Part shown: positions 37,580-50,500 of the stretch, one piece after another
How the letters are laid out: the number at the start of each line of letters is the position of its first letter
How positions within the stretch are numbered: position 1 is the first letter of the stretch
Assembly (NCBI GenBank): GCA_032622095.1
Contig: CP136064.1
Location: 142,555,954-142,619,953, forward strand
Direction: 5' to 3'
Source of the DNA: Siphonodentalium dalli
Lineage: Eukaryota; Mollusca; Scaphopoda; Gadilida; Siphonodentaliidae
Length of the DNA: 64,000 nucleotides
Translations under genes and position numbers: made by a program
Notes under the pieces: model-generated
The model's input: the letters and a program-made list of their open reading frames with translations, nothing else
Databases searched by the model: none
Told to the model about the DNA's origin: nothing

Positions 37580-40500
37580 AACTAGAGGGTTAAAATTCTG
37601 GCCTGCAGAATTTTGATACTTCCATATAAATTCCCCATCCGCGATCACCATCCATAATTTAATCATCTACCCACCCCTATCCAATCCTTACACATAAGCC
37701 ACTCCATAATCCTAATATTGGTAGCCAATCCATAATCAACCATTTCCACAGCCCTATCCACAGCACTTAACTCTAACCCAATAAAATACATTGCCCTCCT
37801 GCAAACCATACCCATAGCCGTACCTTGGACCATAACTCTTTCGATGAGCCTAGTCATACATACAAGCGTACCCACAACCAAATCCTTTGCATAACTGACA
37901 CCGTGACAATTTTAACATTAACAATATCCACAATTCTAACCCAATTTATAAACCATATTCTGACCATAACGTTAACATTAAGCCTAATCCTGATCTACAC
38001 ATATCTGTAACCCTATACTTAATGTATTATATAGTTATCAGGGTATAAAATATTAAATATGAGTCAAGAATTATGTCCGGAAATGATTCTATTGATTAAT
38101 ATTGATTTCATTTCGAATATCTTCTGGTCTAATAATGTGCCGTTGTTTAGCTAACGAACAATAGTGGTTACTCTTACCAGTGACCAGGTCTGTTCTAAAA
38201 ATAAATCAATAACTTGTCCCAATTAAACATCTCATTTCATAATAAAATATTCGAAAAATTAAACATTAGCTGATAGAAGTCTTACTGGACATGGGTCTTC
38301 AATTCATATTTATTATTTTGTACCCACAAAACTATTTCAAACTTGTTATTTAAAGGGGTACTGTACGCCATTTCCACTAAATTTCCGATGATAACAACGA
38401 TCTATTAATGATACTATATAGAAACATAAGTAATTTGAGTCGAAGATGTATTCTGTAAACGCTCAGGTTAATAGGCTATCTTAAAATTTAATAATTTAAA
38501 AGTTAATAATTTAACATAAATTGAATTTATGGCTGGAACCATAAAATGGCGTAAATTAAAATACGAATTTCCGTGTACCAGACGTAATTAAATTATAATT
38601 GAGGGATACTGGATTAGTAAACCCATTGCACACACGGTCGGTTGAAACATTATGCTGATATGGAGAGAAAACTCAAGCCACTCACTGACTAGTGACGATA
38701 AATGAGTATATGGGACTAGTATGAATATATAATATAACTTTTATTTGACACATTTGGTTGAAAAATGTACAAAAATTACTCGACAACAACAATTTGTATT
38801 TTTGCATTCCGGTAAATTTGTCATCCGTAACACTACTTCGTACTCAACAGACTTTCAAATAATGGAAAATTTGTTGCCTTATTCTCCGACTCGGAGACTA
38901 TAGAAACCAACAACAACGTTTGGCGTACAGTATCCCTTTAAAGAGATAATCATATTGTTAACCCTTCACATTACTTTTCCTATGTGTATACAGTCATCTT
39001 GGAGTATTTTTCTACATGATAAGTGAATACATGTAATATCTATCGGTCACTTAATCCTGAATAACTCATTGCGCATTCATTTGAAAAATTAAAAAAAATC
39101 ATCGAATTTGCACGTGGATAGTACCGACCACATCCAATTTGCTTTATCACGATTCCTTCATTTATTTCTTTGCAAGATTTACTTGAAGTTGCCAAAAGCC
39201 TCGACCAACCGATGCGCGTCCCCGTTAGACGGATTGCTTTTATACCAATCAAACTTCCAGGATGTATATATGGTATACTGAGGCACATGCTCACGCATTA
39301 CACTCACTCCTTCATTAGCCTGCTTGAATTTCGACTTTTGCCATATATCGATGTAGGCTGTGTTCCAATGCATGTAGTACGCATTACGCTATATATCGTC
39401 GCCACGAGTGGATCCTTTGTTCTGAAACTTAAGCAATCGCACCAGTGCTGGGCGTTGATATCCCCTATCTCATCCACTCCTCAGCAAAATTTTATCTCCA
39501 TATTTTATTTTTTTCAAGAATTTTTGAACTTTTTGTTTTTGTTGGAATTTGCCAATATGTACCCACATGAACACGAGCTTTCCGTTGGTAGAGCGGTCAA
39601 ACTTTGGGATGTTACCAAAAATATATCAACGTACCGGCTCCTGCATTACATCTCTCCTTCATTAACCCGGTCGGATTTGGCGAGAAAAATAGCTTAGTGA
39701 TACAGCACTTAAATATACTTGTTAACATTATAAAGCCTCGCCCCGAGTAAACCTTGTACCTTAGCACAAATTAAGCAGACATCGATAAGTTGCGTTTGGG
39801 AACTATCTATCATATCCACTATTCAAATTTTTTTTATCTCGATGTTTGATTTTTAGACAATTTTTCCCCCTTTGATTTTCGTTGGAATTTACAAAAAGTC
39901 TGAACCGACCGGAAGCTCACTCGCTGTTTGACAGTTTGCTATTATAGCAGAGCTATCAAACTTTGGGGGCCTACCTACGCGATAACGCAGTACCTGCTCC
40001 TGCATTAACCTTGCTCACCAATTAGCCCGTTTGGATTTGGCGCCAAAAATATGTAATTTTCTTGTACATGCCGTAGATCGGTCAAGATTGGGACAAAAAA
40101 CTTGCCAGCGATAAAATTCGGTCCGCACCACTCTCCACATTAGGAATATGCAACAAAAATATTATACCGCTGGACTTGTTTTTTTTTTGTTTTTTTTTTT
40201 GCTAAATCTGCCGTTTACATCCGCCACCGGTCAGCCTGGTCTCACCACCCTCGGCCTGGTCTCACCACCCTGACCTGGTATCATTACCCAGCATGGTTTC
40301 GTCGCCTTCCCGGTTATGCTTCATCCTCTCCCATGCTCCTTCATTAGCCAAATTATTCAATTTTCGATGGTCTGTAACTTGGACATTTCTCAACCGATTT
40401 ACAAAATTCTTTCAGGAGGATCATTAGTACGTCCTATAGATACACGACAGTAAAAATAGTTGAAATCATCGCAAAAAAAATTTGCGAAAATTTTGCCCCC

Positions 40501-40706
40501 ACCCAAACCCCAAAAATATAAGTCCGTCCCTGTTCAAAACTTTATTTCGTATCAAGTTGCTAATGATTAACTGCATAGATGATCTCAAATCTGGATACCT
40601 TGCATGCCATAGCCAGACACAGGATATGAAATAATCGAGTTTTGCGAACCATGGGCGACAACTCTGTGGCGAAAGCGCGGACATAAATTGTAATGCATTC
40701 ACCCAA
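37580..40706. repeat. Type B unit B3, cut at its 3' tail
   Basis: It follows the B1 plan but stops inside the tail at CACCCAAT (40700-40707), where sequence from the middle of the next unit's TTAA element continues. A 17-18-bp deletion is visible near 39589 compared with B1. Confidence 0.88.
38354..38937. mobile_element. 584-bp TTAA element (copy in B3)
   Basis: Ends AGGGGTACTG and CAGTATCCCT with TTAA at 38350-38353 and 38938-38941. Length equals the B1 copy. Confidence 0.88.
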
Positions 40707-40762
40707 TTCTCCGACTCGGAGACTATAGAAACCAACAACAACGTTTGGCGTACAGTATCCCT
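40707..40762. mobile_element. Right-end remnant of the 584-bp TTAA element
   Basis: Only the last 56 bases, including TGGCGTACAGTATCCCT, remain, followed by TTAA. Confidence 0.85.
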
Positions 40763-42797
40763 TTAAAGAGATAATCATATTGTTAACCCTTCACATTACT
40801 TTTCCTATGTGTATACAGTCATCTTGGAGTATTTTTCTACATGATAAGTGAATACATGTAATATCTATCGGTCACTTAATCCTGAATAACTCATTGCGCA
40901 TTCATTTGAAAAATTAAAAAAAATCATCGAATTTGCACGTGGATAGTACCGACCACATCCAATTTGCTTTATCACGATTCCTTCATTTATTTCTTTGCAA
41001 GATTTACTTGAAGTTGCCAAAAGCCTCGACCAACCGATGCGCGTCCCCGTTAGACGGATTGCTTTTATACCAATCAAACTTCCAGGATGTATATATGGTA
41101 TACTGAGGCACATGCTCACGCATTACACTCACTCCTTCATTAGCCTGCTTGAATTTCGACTTTTGCCATATATCGATGTAGGCCGTGTTCCAACGCATGT
41201 AGTACGCATTACGCTATATATCGTCGCCACGAGTGGATCCTTTGTTCTGAAACTTAAGCAATCGCACCAGTGCTGGGCGTTGATATCCCCTATCTCATCC
41301 ACTCCTCAGCAAAATTTTATCTCCATATTTTATTTTTTTCAAGAATTTTTGAACTTTTTGTTTTTGTTGGAATTTGCCAATATGTACCCACATGAACACG
41401 AGCTTTCCGTTGGTCGGTTTGCTTTGTAAGTAGAGCGGTCAAACTTTGGGATGTTACCAAAAATATATCAACGTACCGGCTCCTGCATTACATCTCTCCT
41501 TCATTAACCCGGTCGGATTTGGCGAGAAAAATAGCTTAGTGATACAGCACTTAAATATACTTGTTAACATTATAAAGCCTCGCCACGAGTAAATCTTGTA
41601 CCTTAGCACAAATTAAGCAGACATCGATAAGTTGCGTTTGGGAACTATCTATCATATCCACTATTCAAATTTTTTTTATCTCGATGTTTGATTTTTAGAC
41701 AATTTTTCCCCCTTTGATTTTCGTTGGAATTTACAAAAAGTCTGAACCGACCGGAAGCTCACTCGCTGTTTGACAGTTTGCTATTATAGCAGAGCTATCA
41801 AACTTTGGGGGCCTACCTACGCGATAACGCAGTACCTGCTCCTGCATTAACCTTGCTCACCAATTAGCCCGTTTGGATTTGGCGCCAAAAATATGTAATT
41901 TTCTTGTACATGCCGTAGATCGGTCAAGATTGGGACAAAAAACTTGCCAGCGATAAAATTCGGTCCGCACCACTCTCCACATTCGGAATATGCAACAAAA
42001 ATATTATACCGCTGGACTTGTTTTTTTTGTTTGTTTTTTTTTGCTAAATCTGCCGTTTACATCCGCCACCGGTCAGCCTGGTCTCACCACCCTCGGCCTG
42101 GTCTCACCACCCTGACCTGGTATCATTACCCAGCATGGTTTCGTCGCCTTCCCGGTTATGCTTCATCCTCTCCCATGCTCCTTCATTAGCCAAATTATTC
42201 AATTTTCGATGGTCTGTAACTTGGACATTTCTCAACCGATTTACAAAATTCTTTCAGGAGGATCATTAGTACGTCCTATAGATACACGACAGTAAAAATA
42301 GTTGAAATCATCGCAAAAAAGATTTGCGAAAATTTTGCCCCCACCCAAACCCCAAAAATATAAGTCCGTCCCTGTTCAAAACTTTATTTCGTATCAAGTT
42401 GCTAATGATTAACTGCATAGATGATCTCAAATCTGGATACCTTGCATGCCATAGCCAGACACAGGATATGAAATAAATCGAGTTTTGCGAACCATGGGCG
42501 ACAACTCTGTGGCGAAAGCGCGGACATAAATTGTAATGCATTCACCCAATAGGGCATACTGAGTTGTACATATGGTCCAAATTTGGAGTCTCTGCTGCTC
42601 ATACTTTTCGAGATACAGCATCCCCATTTTTTCACAAAAGGGGAGATAACTCTGTAAATCAAGGGCGGACAATATCCTATATAGTCTATTGACCTAGAAT
42701 TAGTATAGGTCTATATACGTACGAAATTCCAGATCTCTATATATTGTACTTCCAAAGATAAATGAGTTACAAAATTGCTAAGAATAATAATAATAAT
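40707..42797. repeat. 5'-deleted type B unit
   Basis: It begins within the TTAA element (TTCTCCGACTCGGAGAC) and continues to a normal B tail and (AAT)n. About 1.54 kb is missing relative to two full units in tandem. The joint with B3 shows an AT overlap. Confidence 0.88.
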
Positions 42798-45700
42798 AAC
42801 TAGAGGGTTAAAATTCTGGCCTGCAGAATTTTGATACTTCCATATAAATTCCCCATCCGCGATCACCATCCATAATTTAATCATCTACCCACCCCTATCC
42901 AATCCTTACACATAAGCCACTCCATAATCCTAATATTGGTAGCCAATCCATAATCAACCATTTCCACAGCCCTATCCACAGCACTTAACTCTAACCCAAT
43001 AAAATACATTGCCCTCCTGCAAACCATACCCATAGCCGTACCTTGGACCATAACTCTTTCGATGAGCCTAGTCATACATACAAGCGTACCCACAACCAAA
43101 TCCTTTGCATAACTGACACCGTGACAATTTTAACATTAACAATATCCACTATTCTAACCCAATTTATAAACCATATTCTGACCATAACGTTAACATTAAG
43201 CCTAATCCTGATCTACACATATCTGTAACCCTATACTTAATGTATTATATAGTTATCAGGGTATAAAATATTAAATATGAGTCAAGAATTATGTCCGGAA
43301 ATGATTCTATTGATTAATATTGATTTCATTTCGAATATCTTCTGGTCTAATAATGTGCCGTTGTTTAGCTAACGAACAATAGTGGTTACTCTTACCAGTG
43401 ACCAGGTCTGTTCTAAAAATAAATCAATAACTTGTCCCAATTAAACATCTCATTTCATAATAAAATATTCGAAAAATTAAACATTAGCTGATAGAAGTCT
43501 TACTGGACATGGGTCTTCAATTCATATTTATTATTTTGTACCCACAAAACTATTTCAAACTTGTTATTTAAAGGGGTACTGTACGCCATTTCCACTAAAT
43601 TTCCGATGATAACAACGATCTATTAATGATACTATATAGAAACATAAGTAATTTGAGTCGAAGATGTATTCTGTAAACGCTCAGGTTAATAGGCTATCTT
43701 AAAATTTAATAATTTAAAAGTTAATAATTTAACATAAATTGAATTTATGGCTGGAACCATAAAATGGCGTAAATTAAAATACGAATTTCCGTGTACCAGA
43801 CGTAATTAAATTATAATTGAGGGATACTGGATTAGTAAACCCATTGCACACACGGTCGGTTGAAACATTATGCTGATATGGAGAGAAAACTCAAGCCACT
43901 CACTGACTAGTGACGATAAATGAGTATATGGGACTAGTATGCATATATAATATAACTTTTATTTGAGACATTTGGTTGAAAAATTTACAAAAATTACTCG
44001 ACAACAACAATTTGTATTTTTGCATTCCGGTAAATTTGTCATCCGTAACACTACTTCGTACTCAACAGACTTTCAAATAATGGAAAATTTGTTGCCTTAT
44101 TCTCCGACTCGGAGACTATAGAAACCAACAACAACGTTTGGCGTACAGTATCCCTTTAAAGAGATAATCATATTGTTAACCCTTCACATTACTTTTCCTA
44201 TGTGTATACAGTCATCCGGGAGTATTTTTCTACATGATAAGTGAATACATGTAATATCTATCGGTCACTTAATCCTGAATAACTCATTGCGCATTCATTT
44301 GAAAAATTAAAAAAAATCATCGAATTTGCACGTGGATAGTACCGACCACATCCAATTTGCTTTATCACGATTCCTTCATTTATTTCTTTGCAAGATTTAC
44401 TTGAAGTTGCCAAAAGCCTCGACCAACCGATGCGCGTCCCCGTTAGACGGATTGCTTTTATACCAATCAAACTTCCAGGATGTATATATGGTATACTGAG
44501 GCACATGCTCACGCATTACACTCACTCCTTCATTAGCCTGCTTGAATTTCGACTTTTGCCATATATCGATGTAGGCTGTGTTCCAATGCATGTAGTACGC
44601 ATTACGCTATATATCGTCGCCACGAGTGGATCCTTTGTTCTGAAACTTAAGCAATCGCACCAGTGCTGGGCGTTGATATCCCCTATCTCATCCACTCCTC
44701 AGCAAAATTTTATCTCCATATTTTATTTTTTTCAAGAATTTTTGAACTTTTTGTTTTTGTTGGAATTTGCCAATATGTACCCACATGAACACGAGCTTTC
44801 CGTTGGTCGGTTTGCTTTGTAAGTAGAGCGGTCAAACTTTGGGATGTTACCAAAAATATATCAACGTACAGGCTCCTGCATTACATCTCTCCTTCATTAA
44901 CCCGGTCGGATTTGGCGAGAAAAATAGCTTAGTGATACAGCACTTAAATATACTTGTTAACATTATAAAGCCTCGCCACGAGTAAACCTTGTACCTTAGC
45001 ACAAATTAAGCAGACATCGATAAGTTGCGTTTGGGAACTATCAATCATATCCATTATTCAAATTTTTTTTATCTCGATGTTTGATTTTTAGACAATTTTT
45101 CCCCCTTTGATTTTCGTTGGAATTTACAAAAAGTCTGAACCGACCGGAAGCTCACTCGCTGTTTGACAGTTTGCTATTATAGCAGAGCTATCAAACTTTG
45201 GGGGCCTACCTACGCGATAACGCAGTACCTGCATTAACCTTGCTCACCAATTAGCCCGTTTGGATTTGGCGCCAAAAATATGTAATTTTCTTGTACATGC
45301 CGTAGATCGGTCAAGATTGGGACAATAAACTTGCCAGCGATAAAATTCGGTCCGCACCACTCTCCACATTCGGAATATGCAACAAAAATATTATACCGCT
45401 GGACTTGTTTTTATTTGTTTGTTTTTTTTGCTAAATCTGCCGTTTACATCCGCCACCGGTCAGCCTGGTCTCACCACCCTCGGCCTGGTCTCACCACCCT
45501 GACCTGATATCATTACCCAGCATGGTTTCGTCGCCTTCCCGGTTATTCTTCATCCTCTCCCATGCTCCTTCATTAGCCAAATTATTCAATTTTCGATGGT
45601 CTGTAACTTGGACATTTCTCAACCGATTTACAAAATTCTTTCAGCAGGATCATTAGTACGTCCTATAGATACACGACAGTAAAAATAGTTGAAATCATCG

Positions 45701-46190
45701 CAAAAAAAATTTGCGAAAATTTTGCCCCCACCCAAACCCCAAAAATATAAGTCCGTCCCTGTTCAAAACTTTATTTCGTATCAAGTTGCTAATGATTAAC
45801 TGCATAGATGATCTCAAATCTGGATACCTTGCATGCCATAGCCAGACACAGGATATGAAATAAATCGAGTTTTGCGAACCATGGGCGACAACTCTGTGGC
45901 GAAAGCGCGGACATAAATTGTAATGCATTCACCCAATAGGGCATACTGAGTTGTACATATGGTCCAAATTTGGAGTCTCTGCTGCTCATACTTTTCGAGA
46001 TACAGCATCCCCATTTTTTCACAAAAGGGGAGATAACTCTGAAAATCAAGGGCGGACAATATCCTATATAGTCTATTGACCTAGAATTAGTATAGGTCTA
46101 TATACGTACGACATTCCAGATCTCTATATATTGTACTTCCAGAGATATAAGAGTTACAAAATTGCTAAGAATAATAATAATGGAAAAAAA
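42798..46190. repeat. Type B unit B4
   Basis: Full-length copy with left hairpin, 584-bp TTAA element and shared tail. It passes at its (AAT)n end into palindrome-linked type C units. Confidence 0.88.
43572..44155. mobile_element. 584-bp TTAA element (copy in B4)
   Basis: Same ends as the other copies, TTAA on both sides (43568-43571 and 44156-44159), same length as in B1 and B3. Confidence 0.88.
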
Positions 46191-46208
46191 TAATAAATTG
46201 AATAACAA

Positions 46209-46306
46209 TATACTTCCATATTAAAATATGGAAGTATAATAATAATATTGGAAAAAAATAATAAATTGAATAACAATATACTTCCATATTAAAATATGGA
46301 AGTATA
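46209..46306. repeat. Pair of terminal palindromes
   Basis: Two perfect CCATATT-variant palindromes (46209-46238 and 46277-46306) separated by a short spacer with ATTGGAAAAAAATAATAAA. The spacer and palindrome are repeated as one 68-bp unit. Confidence 0.9.
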
Positions 46307-47721
46307 ATAAGGGAATCGCGCGAAATTGATTGGTATGTCGATATTATGGTTTATTGACATTTCTGTGTTCAGTTGGAACGTTCTGGAGTGACCTCCACCC
46401 ATGCCTCGAAATTTGGTGACGTGGATAGAAAAGTCGCCATATATCGGCCAATTTTCGAGATATCGAGCTAATGTTTGCGTCATTGTGTTCGTATGCGATG
46501 CCCCTATAATATTTACCAGGGTTTTGGTGAGGTATTGTGCCGATATTTTATAATGTAGTCCAATATGTATGTTGTTCTGTTCATACTTTTCGAATATCTC
46601 TCGCCTCTATCGACATAATACGACAAGTAGGTAATCGTTTAGAAGTACTAGAAATTCCCCATCGAATGACACCAAACACGTGACGATTGGTTGAAGGGAT
46701 TTAAATTCATAGTGCATTTTCTGTAAACTTGAAAAAAAGGAAGGGTCCACAATTTCTACATTTCTCAACCGATTCATAAAATTCACTCATAATGACACTC
46801 AGTACATCTTATAGATACTTCACAACAATTTTGGTTCAAATCAGCGACCAAAAAAATTGACAAATTTTTACCCCCTCCCTAGTGCGGACAAATGTTATTG
46901 GATCTTGGTCAAAATTTCACCATCTCATCTTCTCTCTATGGATAACACGCTCACATAAACCAAATCCAGTTTATGTGCGTCGTCTAGGAGGAGATAGAGT
47001 CAAAAGCACTTTCTCCTCAATTGATGTATGAATACAATATTCGATGGTTTGTAACTTGGACATTTCTCAACCGATTTACAAAATTCTTTCAGGAGGATCA
47101 TTAGTACGTCCTATAGATACACGACAGTAAAAATAGTTGAAATCATCGCAAAAAATATTTGCGAAAATTTTGCCCCCACCCAAACCCCAAAAATATAAGT
47201 CCGTCCCTGTTCAAAACTTTATTTCCTATCAAGTTGCTAATGATTAACTGCATAGAAGATCTCAAATCTGGATACCTTGCATGCCATAGCCAGACACAGG
47301 ATATGAAATAAATCGAGTTTTGCGAACCATGGGCGACAACTCTGTGGCGAAAGCGCGGACATAAATTGTAATGCATTCACCCAATAGGGCATACTGAGTT
47401 GTACATATGGTCCAAATTTGGAGTCTCTGCTGCTCATACTTTTCGAGATACAGCATCCCCATTTTTTCACAAAAGGGGAGATAACTCTGTAAATCATGGG
47501 CGGACAATATCCTATATAGTCTATTGACCTAGAATTAGTATAGGTCTATATACGTACGAAATTCCAGATATCTATCTCTTGTACTTTCTGTGATATAAGA
47601 GTTACAAAATTGCTAAGAATAATAATAATGGAAAAAAATAATAAATTGAATAACAATATACTTCCATATTAAAATATGGAAGTATAATAATATTGGAAAA
47701 AAATAATAAATTGAATAACAA
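46307..47721. repeat. Type C unit, second copy
   Basis: Starts AAGGGAATCGCGCGAAATTG, has the GGAGGAGATAGAGTC block at about 46987 and ends with the shared tail. Its right end carries one extra palindrome (47657-47686). Confidence 0.88.
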
Positions 47722-49109
47722 TATACTTCCATATTAAAATATGGAAGTATAATAAGGGAATCGCGCGAAATTGATTGGTATGTTGATAGTATGGTTTATT
47801 GACATTTATGTGTTCAGTTGGAATGTTCTGGTGTGATCCCCACCCATGCCTCGGAATTAGGTGACGAGGGTAGAAAAGTCGACATATCTTGGCCAATTTT
47901 CGAGATATCGAGCTAATTTTTGCGTTATTGTGTTCGCATTTGCTGCCCCTTTAATATTTACCAGGGTTCTGGTGAAGTATTGTGGCGATATTCTACTATG
48001 TAGGCCTATATGTATGCTGTTCAGTACATACATTTAGAATATCTCTGGCTTCCATCGACATAATACGGAAATTAGGTAATCGTTTAGAAGTACTAGAAAG
48101 TCCCCATCGAATGACACCAAAAAAGTGATGATTGTTTGAAGGAATTTAAATCCACAGTGCATCTTCTCTAAACTTGATAAGAATGAAGGGGCCACAATTT
48201 CTACATTTGTCAACCGATTCACAAAATTCATTCACAATGGCCCTCAGTACATATTATAGATACTTCACAACAATTTTGGTTCAAATCGGATACAATAACA
48301 AAAATGACAAATTTTGACCCCCTCCCTAGTGCGGACAAATTTCATTGGATCTTGGTCAAAATTTCACCATTTCATCTCCTCTCTATGGATAACACGCTCA
48401 CATAAACCAAATCCAGTTTATGTGCGTCGTCTAGGAGGAGATAGAGTAAAAAGCACTTTCTCCTCAATTGATGTATGAATACAATTTTCGATGGTCTGTA
48501 ACTTGGACATTTCTCAACCGATTTACAAAATTCTTTCAGGAGGATCATTAGCACGTTCTATAGATACACGACAGTAAAAATAGTTGAAATCATCGCAAAA
48601 AAAAATTGCGAAAATTTTGCCCCTCCCACCCAAACCCCAAAAATATAAGCCCGTCCCTGTTCAAAACTTTTTTTCGTATCAAGTTGCTAATGATTAACTG
48701 CATAGAAGCTCTCAAATCTGGATACCTTGCATGCCATAGCCAGACACATGATATGAAATAAATCGAGTTTTGCGAACCATGGACGACAACTCTGTGGCGA
48801 AAGCGCGGACATAAATTGTAATGTATGAACCCAATAGGCCATACTGAGTTGTACATTTGGTCCAAATTTGGAGTCTCTGCTGCTCATACTTTTCGAGATA
48901 CAGCAACCCCATTTGTTCACAAAAGGGGAGATAACTCTGAAAATCAAACACGGACAATATTCTATATAGTCTATTCAGTTAGAATTAGTATAGGTCTATA
49001 TACGTACAAAATTACAGATCTCTATATATTGTACTTCCAGAGATATAAGAGTTACAAAATTGCTAAGAATAATAATAATATTGGAAAAAAATAATAAATT
49101 GAATAACAA
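47722..49109. repeat. Type C unit, third copy (1388 bp)
   Basis: Palindrome at 47722-47751, core with CACCCATGCCTCGGAATTAG, shared tail and (AAT)n. It is nearly identical to the next two copies. Confidence 0.9.
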
Positions 49110-50500
49110 TATACTTCCATATTAAAATATGGAAGTATAATAAGGGAATCGCGCGAAATTGATTGGTATGTTGATAGTATGGTTTATTGACATTTATGTG
49201 TTCAGTTGGAATGTTCTGGTGTGATCCCCACCCATGCCTCGGAATTAGGTGACGAGGGTAGAAAAGTCGACATATCTTGGCCAATTTTCGAGATATCGAG
49301 CTAATTTTTGCGTTATTGTGTTCGCATTTGCTGCCCCTTTAATATTTACCAGGGTTCTGGTGAAGTATTGTGGCGATATTCTACTATGTAGGCCTATATG
49401 TATGCTGTTCAGTACATACATTTAGAATATCTCTGGCTTCCATCGACATAATACGGAAATTAGGTAATCGTTTAGAAGTACTAGAAAGTCCCCATCGAAT
49501 GACACCAAAAAAGTGACGATTGTTTGAAGGAATTTAAATCCACAGTGCATCTTCTCTAAACTTGATAAGAATGAAGGGGCCACAATTTCTACATTTGTCA
49601 ACCGATTCACAAAATTCATTCACAATGGCCCTCAGTACATATTATAGATACTTCACAACAATTTTGGTTCAAATCGGATACAATAACAAAAATGACAAAT
49701 TTTGACCCCCTCCCTAGTGCGGACAAATTTCATTGGATCTTGGTCAAAATTTCACCATTTCATCTCCTCTCTATGGATAACACGCTCACATAAACCAAAT
49801 CCAGTTTATGTGCGTCGTCTAGGAGGAGATAGAGTAAAAAGCACTTTCTCCTCAATTGATGTATGAATACAATTTTCGATGGTCTGTAACTTGGACATTA
49901 CTCAACCGATTTACAAAATTCTTTCAGGAGGATCATTAGCACGTTCTATAGATACACGACAGTAAAAATAGTTGAAATCATCGCAAAAAAAAATTGCGAA
50001 AATTTTGCCCCCCCCCCCACCCAAACCCCAAAAATATAAGCCCGTCCCTGTTCAAAACTTTTTTTCGTATCAAGTTGCTAATGATTAACTGCATAGAAGC
50101 TCTCAAATCTGGATACCTTGCATGCCATAGCCAGACACATGATATGAAATAAATCGAGTTTTGCGAACCATGGACGACAACTCTGTGGCGAAAGCGCGGA
50201 CATAAATTGTAATGTATGAACCCAATAGGCCATACTGAGTTGTACATTTGGTCCAAATTTGGAGTCTCTGCTGCTCATACTTTTCGAGATACAGCAACCC
50301 CATTTGTTCACAAAAGGGGAGATAACTCTGAAAATCAAACACGGACAATATTCTATATAGTCTATTCAGTTAGAATTAGTATAGGTCTATATACGTACAA
50401 AATTACAGATCTCTATATATTGTACTTCCAGAGATATAAGAGTTACAAAATTGCTAAGAATAATAATAATATTGGAAAAAAATAATAAATTGAATAACAA
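49110..50500. repeat. Type C unit, fourth copy (1391 bp)
   Basis: Palindrome at 49110-49139. It differs from the third copy by a handful of bases (for example GTGACGATTG against GTGATGATTG) and by the C-run length in the tail at about 50007. Confidence 0.9.

Noticed and set aside
31778-44822. Repeated 143-175-codon plus-strand frame in type B units (31778, 35777, 39170, 40995, 44388)
   Set aside because: The older B copy at 17.3 kb is interrupted, changes between copies are not silent-biased, the length varies, and no domain or signal can be recognised. It is most likely chance within conserved satellite sequence.
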